From Clostridiales bacterium (GTDB lineage: Bacteria; Bacillota; Clostridia; Christensenellales; Pumilibacteraceae): DNA of 11,103 nucleotides. A program made the translations under genes and the position numbers. This document shows positions 1 through 4,973 of this stretch, piece after piece; positions within the stretch are counted from its first letter, which is position 1, and every line of letters starts with the position of its first letter. The stretch is taken from assembly GCA_029069015.1 (NCBI GenBank), contig JAIEBL010000206.1, forward strand, positions 1-11,103, written 5' to 3'. Under the pieces are notes generated by a model, which worked only from the letters and a program-made list of their open reading frames with translations, was not told where the DNA came from and did not search any database.

Positions 1-125
1 GTTACGTGCCACTTGCCACGGTTCTGCTCCTCGACGTCTTTTAACGACAGCGGGGTATGACACGCAGACAACCCGAGCAACATAATAAGCCCAAGCATGA
101 TCGGCAATATGAATTTTTTCTTCAT
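1..125 (-). CDS. 5' end of a putative lipoprotein (gene C), cut by the window edge
   Basis: An open frame begins with ATG at 125 and runs off the left edge after 41 full codons. The start reads MKKKFILPIMLGLIMLLGLS and is followed by A-C: a short basic N-region, a hydrophobic core, and an L-S-A-C lipobox with the lipid-acceptor Cys at residue 22. This is a textbook signal for export and lipid modification by Lgt followed by cleavage by signal peptidase II, so the protein should sit on the outer face of the membrane. The mature part begins HTPLSLKDVEEQNRGKWHV. The RGKWHV piece at residues 36-41 resembles the G-x-W openings of the repeat modules in the upstream lipoprotein B, so C may carry the same module; with six residues this is only a hint. 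It has the same direction as B and lies 161 bp downstream. The start is chosen because it gives a complete signal peptide and follows a purine-rich stretch. Function is unknown. Confidence 0.8.
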   Translation of the reverse strand, partial: MKKKFILPIMLGLIMLLGLSACHTPLSLKDVEEQNRGKWHV

Positions 126-134
126 CGTGGCTCG

Positions 135-149
135 CCTTCCTTCTTCCTT
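135..149 (-). promoter_or_regulatory. Weak purine-rich ribosome binding region of gene C
   Basis: On the minus strand the bases before the ATG at 125 read AAAGGAAGAAGGAAGG, ending 9 nt before the start. They contain GGAAGG and two AAGGA cores but no full AGGAGG, so this is weaker than the site of gene B. It supports the chosen start. I found no convincing -35/-10 pair in the 126-286 spacer. Confidence 0.45.
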
Positions 150-221
150 TTTTGCCGCGCTTTTTACGGCGTCTTCTATCGTAGTTTGTGCAAAATTTCG
201 TAGTGCTTTTTAAGCGCCCGA

Positions 222-257
222 TTGCCGCCTTTAAGCAAGCTTGCTTAGAGGCGGCAA
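222..257. repeat. 36-bp near-perfect palindrome between genes B and C
   Basis: The two 9-base ends TTGCCGCCT and AGGCGGCAA are exact inverted copies, and they enclose TAAGCAAGCTTGCTTA, which is itself a perfect palindrome; only the pair 231/248 does not match (a U-G wobble in plus-strand RNA, a C-A mismatch in minus-strand RNA). The sequence can form one long hairpin about 30 nt beyond the stop codon of lipoprotein B. A role at the 3' end of the B transcript (termination, or protection from exonucleases) is plausible. However, no T-run follows the stem on either strand, so it is not a canonical intrinsic terminator. It could instead be a copy of a dispersed palindromic repeat or a protein-binding site. 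Confidence 0.7.
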
Positions 258-286
258 CGCGCGACCTAAAATTTGCTTGGTTTCCC

Positions 287-3200
287 TTATGCCGCTAAGG
301 CTTCGGGAGCAGGGGCTTCGTAGGCCTCTATCGAAAGGAGCGTCCATGCACCCGTCTGCTGATTAAGCTTCAACTCTACGGTATAAGAGGGCTCTTCGGC
401 TACCTCGTCGGTGTCCATATCGATAACGTACAGTTCGAGCACAACGATAACTTCCGCAGGAGTGTCGCCGTCCTGAACGTCCGTTATCTCGTAAACGCAA
501 GCTTCGAAGGTAGACGCATCCGACGTATCGGGAACGTACAGTACCACGAAATTGCCGGGCGTACCGAAGAGAACGTCGTTTACAATGTCGTTGCCGTTAA
601 AGATCAACTCTTGCGTACCGACCACAAGCGTTTCGCCGGTAAGCATATCAGCCGATTGGTTATACGGGATCAGAATAAGCGCATAGCCTTCATTCTCATC
701 CACGCCTTCCAACGTTTGGTACATATTCGCATACGCAGCGTAAGGATAACCGGCCGAATCGTAGCCGTTAACGCTCATGATCATAAGCTCATACCAGTAA
801 TACAAGCTACCGTTGTATACGTAGTACAGATACATTCCTTCCTTGGCGTCGTCGTACGCGTATCTGAGATTGGTAAATTGTGCGGGGGTGCTTCCGTTCA
901 TATACGTAAACGCGCCTTCACCGAGATAAACGCCGCTGTTGCCCCAGCCGTCAAGTTCGAGCGACCCGATCTGCGCATTCGTCCATTGGCCCATGTACGC
1001 ATCCATTTTATACATAGGATAACCGCTGGTCGTTCCCGCGGGCATCATAAGATACGTACCGTCGCTCGTAACACCCGTTTCGTAGACAGCCGCATCGCTT
1101 GCATCGTAGAATCTCAGACGACTACCGATGACTTTGCCGTACTTAATCGCCGCATACGTGCCTTCGGCCGAAGCCTCGAAGTTCCCTTGCAAGTCCATAA
1201 CGCCGATGTGCACATAGGGCAAGCCTTGGCTTGCAACCGTCCAAGTGCCCGTCCACGCAACCGATACCGAGTTGTAAATGCCGAGCGTGTAAGCATCTGC
1301 GGTTTGCGGATTGCCCTCACCGTCATACGGCGTAATCGTTACGATACCGGTATTTGCATACGAAGCCGTAAAGAGCGTATTTTCGTCGGAATCCGTCACG
1401 ATCGCATCACCCGTTGCAGGGTCAATGGCGTACGAATAAGCTTCGATGCTGTTACGTTTCGTGATTTTCAACAAGCCGTCGCCCGTAATGCCCAGACCGT
1501 CAAAATCCCAACGGTTGCCGTCGCTGTCCATGAAGTAGTATGCACCGAACAGGTCGCTACGGTAAAGCGTGGTGCTGCCAAGCGTAAGGGTTTCGGACGC
1601 AGTGGTCGCCGAATACGTAATCGTATTGCCGCCCACCGTAATGGTCGTGCTGTTTACGTAGGTATAAGCAGCGGGAGCACCGTCGTCAATTGCCAACGAT
1701 TGATCGGCAAACGTATACTTCGTGCCGTCTTGCGCATACCAATCGCCGCGGAACACATCGTCGAGTTTAAGGTCGATCGTGCCGATCAGCGAATCAAGTG
1801 CAGGGCAATTAAAGGTCATCTCCGTCGTCGCAAGATCGATCGTTACGGTAGCCGTGGTGCTGGGATTCAACGACCAGTAAAGCGTCAAGGTAACGGTCGT
1901 ATCGGTCGCTTCCGTAACGGCATACGTCCAATCAAAGACGAAGAAGGTTGCTTCTCCTACGCCGTAGATATTGATACCGCCGAGGATCAGCTTATATTCT
2001 TCATTGTCCACCTCGCTTGTGCCGTACCAAATACCCGCAAAGCTGTTTTCGGCATAGTAGGTCGTTTCTTCGTCGTCCGTTACGATAAAGCCGTTCGTAT
2101 TCACTTTATAGGTAGTAGCGCCCACGGTAAATTTGCCGTTGCCGTCGAGCACTTCGTCACCCGTAACGGTAAGCGTCGCGCCGGTGTAGACGTCGGTCAC
2201 ATACGTACCGCCGTACGCATTTGCCTTTTTCGCATATTCGGTGGTGTTGTCAAGGAATTTGTTCTTACCGTCGTTGAACGAAAGCGTTACCGAAGGCGTA
2301 CCGTCTTTGAACGTAACCGTTACGCCCGTTTTGTCGGCGTCCGCATAAGCCCAAGTAAACGCTTTGGTCGTGGTTCCGTCCGTGTACGTACCCGTGCGGT
2401 TTACGTCGAACTTGTAGCCGTCGGTCGTGCCGTTGTACCATGCACCCACAACGTCGCTGTACGAGAAGCCTTCGAAGAAGTACACGCTGTCCGTATCTCT
2501 GTAGAGCGAGAACATTCTGCCCTCGGTCTGATTCAAATATACGCGCGGCAAAAGCTCGTTGCCGTCTTGTTCGGTCGGGTTCAGATCGGTCGCAAAAACG
2601 TAGCTCGGCGCTCCGACAAAAGCGATGACGTCAAGATTAACGGTATCGCCGCCCATGTTGAACTCTTCGCTGCCGAAGTATGCGTACACAAACCGCGCCG
2701 TTTCGTTGTTGCTGCCGATAACGGTAGCCATACCGTTGTTATACAATACGAGCTTATAGCCCGTACCGTTCGAATACGATACGAAGTAATATTCGCCCGC
2801 AACCTCTGCGTAGTTCACAAATCTCAACTCGATATCTTGCGTATCGGTGTTATCGGTAATCAGATAGGCACCGGGAAGACGCATATCGTTCAAGTAGTAA
2901 CCCGAAGAAAGCCAACTGCCGCTGCTTTCGGTCGACGGAATCAACAATGCGTCGAACGAATTCGTAATAAACGTACCGATAAAGGCAATGGGATCGGCAA
3001 AGTGAACGCTCTTGGTCTGTTTAACGTCTGCGGGAACCGTCACGGTGCCGCCTTCTTCACCGGCTACTTCATACGCTTTTTGTGCCGTAACACCGAGCGT
3101 AGCTTCATATGCATCATAAAGCTGCGGCACAGGCAATGCGCCGTCAAGATCCCAAGAATTTTGATTCCACTTCAAGAGTGCAAGAATATCTGCCGCATTA

Positions 3201-4774
3201 TCTGCGAAATTGTAGGTATTTGCGCCTACGGTAAATACGCCGTTCGGTGCATAGTAGCAGTCGGCAATATACGTGTCGGCTTCGTATTCACGCGCCAACG
3301 ACGCCTGTTCGATAGCTCTGCCGTAAACGTAGTGGCTGAAATCGTCGGGCGTATACGTTGCCGTAGAGAAGCAGTTTGCAATAACGAGCTCTTCTTCGAA
3401 AATAACCGCCGCAATGCCGCCGTAAACGCGTTCCGACGCTTGCGTGCCCGCAAAATAGCAGTTCTGAATGGCCGCATACGGTTGCACGAACGCCGCAATA
3501 CCGCCTACCGCAAACTCGGACGTGAGTCTGCCCGTAGCGGCGCAGTACGCAACGAATGCATAGCAGTAATTGTCTTCATCCGTAAACATATCGGTATTGT
3601 CGCCGCCGATCGCGCCAACGATACCTGCCGCATACGCGCTGCTGCCCGAGGCCGTTACGTCCGCCGAAGACGTGCAGTACGTTACGCTCGCAAAGTTAGC
3701 ACCCGGACCCGTAATGGCGTATAATTCACCGACAATGCCCGCAACCATGGCAACGTTCGAAGCGCTTGCCGTGATCGAGGAATCACCGGTTACGTGTACG
3801 TTTTCCACCGTTACCTGCATAGCGTAGGCAACAAGCGCAGCCGCCGTGACATTGTTGGTGCTCGCCGAAACGCTCACCGCGATATTTTCGATTTCGATAT
3901 TGTAAAATTCGCAAAGCGCCGCTCTTGCAACGAAAGCCGAAAGCGTCTTCGTGTTTTGCAACGCTACGGACGTATTGATGGTTGCATTCGAAAGCTTGTG
4001 GCCGTTTCCGTCAAATATAGCGCCGAACAGCCATTCGATAACGGGAACGGAAGCTTCCTCGAAATCGATATCGTCGATCAGTTCGAAGTACTCGTCGGAT
4101 ACGTCCCCGTTCGCTTCGGTTACGTACGAAACGAAGCCGAGCCATTGCGCAGGCGTCCCGATCTTGAACGGGTTTGTCAGCGTACCTTGCCCGCCCATTT
4201 CCGTATCGTCGGCTTCTACGCCTTCTACCGTGATCGTGGTGGCATCCAATACCGTGAAGGAATATACGCCATTGGACGCAGTAAGCGCCGTACCGTTCGC
4301 CTTAACGACGACGGCATCGTTCACAACGTAGTAGGGCGAAACCTTGATCGAGAACTGTATCACGGCATTCTTTTCAGCCGAGGAGGGCTGCGTACCGTTG
4401 AACAGGTAGGTTACGCCCAGCGTTTCCGCAAACGTAAGGTTATACGTCGTCGGACCTGCGGGTTGTTGCGCCGTCCAGCTTGCTTTAAGCGTAATGTCGC
4501 CCGTGATCGGCGTGGAGAACGCGAACGTATCGCCGTTCTCGTCAAGCCATCCACCGAACGTGTAACCGCTACGCGTAGGCTTCGAGGGTTCGTCCACCGT
4601 TTTGCCCTTTTCGACGGGCACTACGACGGAATCGGGAGCGCCCGTGTAGTTAAAGTCGAACGTGACGTTGTAGGTTTCTGCGGGGGGCGGATCTTTTTTG
4701 CACGCCGTCGCAAACAACCCTACCGTCAGCGTCATCACTACCGTGAAAAGCACTGCCAGCAGTTTCTTTTTCAT
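287..4774 (-). CDS. Large multidomain surface lipoprotein: InlB B-repeat, GLUG-like beta-helix, G-x-[WYF] module array (gene B)
   Basis: Complete 1495-residue frame, ATG at 4774, TAA at 287-289. Residues 1-25 form a lipoprotein signal peptide (MKKK, hydrophobic core, lipobox A-T-A-C with Cys25), so the protein should be lipid-anchored on the outer membrane face. Residues about 36-101 fit the InlB B-repeat (Flg_new/List-Bact family), with Y-x-V-T-F-D near its start and G-Y-T-F-G-G-W at its centre. Residues about 195-550 look like a GLUG-type parallel beta-helix: recurring G-G-I-A-A/A-G-I-V-G turns and rungs with N-C-Y-F, N-C-F-S and D-C-Y-Y. From about residue 598 to 1330 there are about nine degenerate modules opening with G-x-[WYF], with starts at G600, G660, G777, G856, G914, G1010, G1077, G1176 and G1262. 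I cannot name this module; a lipocalin-like or other small beta-barrel fold is a guess. No catalytic motif is visible; a binding or adhesion role is inferred. The chain ends in ALAA, like an ssrA tag. The start is fixed by a perfect AAGGAGG 5 nt upstream. Gene A lies upstream and lipoprotein C downstream in the same direction. Confidence 0.93.
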   Translation of the reverse strand: MKKKLLAVLFTVVMTLTVGLFATACKKDPPPAETYNVTFDFNYTGAPDSVVVPVEKGKTVDEPSKPTRSGYTFGGWLDENGDTFAFSTPITGDITLKASWTAQQPAGPTTYNLTFAETLGVTYLFNGTQPSSAEKNAVIQFSIKVSPYYVVNDAVVVKANGTALTASNGVYSFTVLDATTITVEGVEADDTEMGGQGTLTNPFKIGTPAQWLGFVSYVTEANGDVSDEYFELIDDIDFEEASVPVIEWLFGAIFDGNGHKLSNATINTSVALQNTKTLSAFVARAALCEFYNIEIENIAVSVSASTNNVTAAALVAYAMQVTVENVHVTGDSSITASASNVAMVAGIVGELYAITGPGANFASVTYCTSSADVTASGSSAYAAGIVGAIGGDNTDMFTDEDNYCYAFVAYCAATGRLTSEFAVGGIAAFVQPYAAIQNCYFAGTQASERVYGGIAAVIFEEELVIANCFSTATYTPDDFSHYVYGRAIEQASLAREYEADTYIADCYYAPNGVFTVGANTYNFADNAADILALLKWNQNSWDLDGALPVPQLYDAYEATLGVTAQKAYEVAGEEGGTVTVPADVKQTKSVHFADPIAFIGTFITNSFDALLIPSTESSGSWLSSGYYLNDMRLPGAYLITDNTDTQDIELRFVNYAEVAGEYYFVSYSNGTGYKLVLYNNGMATVIGSNNETARFVYAYFGSEEFNMGGDTVNLDVIAFVGAPSYVFATDLNPTEQDGNELLPRVYLNQTEGRMFSLYRDTDSVYFFEGFSYSDVVGAWYNGTTDGYKFDVNRTGTYTDGTTTKAFTWAYADADKTGVTVTFKDGTPSVTLSFNDGKNKFLDNTTEYAKKANAYGGTYVTDVYTGATLTVTGDEVLDGNGKFTVGATTYKVNTNGFIVTDDEETTYYAENSFAGIWYGTSEVDNEEYKLILGGINIYGVGEATFFVFDWTYAVTEATDTTVTLTLYWSLNPSTTATVTIDLATTEMTFNCPALDSLIGTIDLKLDDVFRGDWYAQDGTKYTFADQSLAIDDGAPAAYTYVNSTTITVGGNTITYSATTASETLTLGSTTLYRSDLFGAYYFMDSDGNRWDFDGLGITGDGLLKITKRNSIEAYSYAIDPATGDAIVTDSDENTLFTASYANTGIVTITPYDGEGNPQTADAYTLGIYNSVSVAWTGTWTVASQGLPYVHIGVMDLQGNFEASAEGTYAAIKYGKVIGSRLRFYDASDAAVYETGVTSDGTYLMMPAGTTSGYPMYKMDAYMGQWTNAQIGSLELDGWGNSGVYLGEGAFTYMNGSTPAQFTNLRYAYDDAKEGMYLYYVYNGSLYYWYELMIMSVNGYDSAGYPYAAYANMYQTLEGVDENEGYALILIPYNQSADMLTGETLVVGTQELIFNGNDIVNDVLFGTPGNFVVLYVPDTSDASTFEACVYEITDVQDGDTPAEVIVVLELYVIDMDTDEVAEEPSYTVELKLNQQTGAWTLLSIEAYEAPAPEALAA
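785..2803 (-). repeat. Array of degenerate G-x-[WY] protein modules in lipoprotein B
   Basis: Within the protein, segments recur that begin with a hydrophobic residue, one residue, then G-x-[WY], usually followed about 8-12 residues later by a Y/W-K/T/D-hydrophobic strand and then a glycine turn. Examples are AGEYYF (659-664), VGAWY (776-780), AGIWY (913-917), RGDWY (1009-1013), FGAYYF (1076-1081), TGTWT (1175-1179) and MGQWT (1261-1265). Spacing is uneven, about 58 to 117 residues. The copies have diverged strongly, so this is a protein-level repeat with no obvious DNA-level tandem copy. The pattern suggests duplicated small beta domains, each starting on a conserved Gly-x-Trp strand as lipocalin-like folds do. 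The fold assignment is a guess. Confidence 0.55.
3125..4192 (-). other. GLUG-like beta-helix region of lipoprotein B
   Basis: Residues about 195-550 begin with a G-T-x-x-N-P-F-K-I-G-T-P-A-Q-W segment, the usual entry into such helices, then D-G-N-G-H-K-L, then rungs carrying A-G-I-V-G, G-G-I-A-A and I-x-N-C-Y/F steps. It ends near W-D-L-D-G-A-L-P-V-P-Q-L, the usual exit. GLUG and related right-handed beta-helix segments occur in many surface proteins of gut bacteria, including IgA-protease-like proteins, where they form elongated stalks or binding surfaces. No catalytic residues can be recognised. Confidence 0.7.
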
Positions 4775-4779
4775 ACTAA

Positions 4780-4786
4780 CCTCCTT
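4780..4786 (-). promoter_or_regulatory. Perfect ribosome binding site of lipoprotein B
   Basis: The minus strand reads AAGGAGG, fully complementary to the 16S rRNA anti-Shine-Dalgarno core, with 5 nt (TTAGT) to the ATG at 4774. This fixes the start codon and predicts strong translation. Its first two bases lie in the arm of a small hairpin (4785-4813), and it sits inside an 8-codon upstream frame. Confidence 0.9.
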
Positions 4787-4813
4787 GCCACCGTTTGTTC
4801 ATGGCCGTGGCAA
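4785..4813 (-). promoter_or_regulatory. Small leader hairpin touching the ribosome binding site of gene B
   Basis: Exact 7-base inverted arms TTGCCAC (4785-4791) and GTGGCAA (4807-4813) are separated by 15 bases. In the minus-strand transcript, the 3' arm ends in the two A's that begin AAGGAGG. The stem could modulate access to the ribosome binding site, but it leaves GGAGG free, so any effect may be small. It could also be chance. Confidence 0.35.
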
Positions 4814-4825
4814 CCGCCAAAAAGG

Positions 4826-4855
4826 ATAACAAAAGGAATTTGTTTTGATTGTCAC
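4826..4855 (-). promoter_or_regulatory. Candidate sigma-70 type promoter of lipoprotein B
   Basis: On the minus strand GTGACA (4850-4855; 5 of 6 against TTGACA) is followed after 18 bp by TGTTAT (4826-4831; 4 of 6 against TATAAT). About 50 bp separate the -10 box from the ATG of B. The -35 box is the very end of the 84-bp repeat element. An inverted repeat AACAAA-5-TTTGTT (4828-4844) overlaps the spacer and -10 box and could be an operator. Consensus matches of this quality arise by chance, so this remains a weak call. Confidence 0.3.
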
Positions 4856-4933
4856 CTCGACCGAAGCGCCATAGGCGCGGAGTGGAGAGGTCTCTTAAGA
4901 TTTCTCGACTCGCTCCGCTCGCTCGAAATGACA
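4850..4933. repeat. 84-bp element with inverted ends (TGTCA...TGACA), probable dispersed intergenic repeat
   Basis: The ends are imperfect inverted copies: TGTCACCTCGA at the left and TCGAAATGACA at the right. In minus-strand RNA the two non-identical positions become U-G wobbles, giving an 11-bp end stem. Inside lie a second perfect hairpin, GCGCC-ATA-GGCGC (4866-4878), and partly complementary arms around CTCGCTCCGCTCGCTCG. The element sits 40 bp after the stop codon of protease A. From memory, very similar sequences recur between genes in many uncultured gut Clostridia and often give rise to spurious hypothetical proteins; I could not check this. No transposase is present, and the flanks (TTTTGAT and a run of seven G) show no target duplication. 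It may be a MITE- or REP-like non-autonomous repeat, or a transcript 3'-end hairpin for A. No T-run follows directly. Confidence 0.7.
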
Positions 4934-4973
4934 GGGGGGGAGGAACGCTCTTCGTTCGAAAGAAGAAGATCTA

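Noticed and set aside
126..221. Promoter for lipoprotein C
   Set aside because: TTGCAC and several A/T-rich hexamers occur on the minus strand, but none pair at 16-19 bp spacing with an acceptable -10 box.
222..257. Intrinsic terminator call for the palindrome
   Set aside because: No run of T follows the stem on either strand, so only a hairpin or repeat is claimed.
611..3724. A 1037-codon open frame on the plus strand opposite lipoprotein B
   Set aside because: It shares codon boundaries with B, so each of its codons is the exact reverse complement of a B codon; it stays open only because B avoids TTA, CTA and TCA there. Its product is rich in R, V and I with no domain, while B has a signal peptide, domains and a perfect ribosome binding site.
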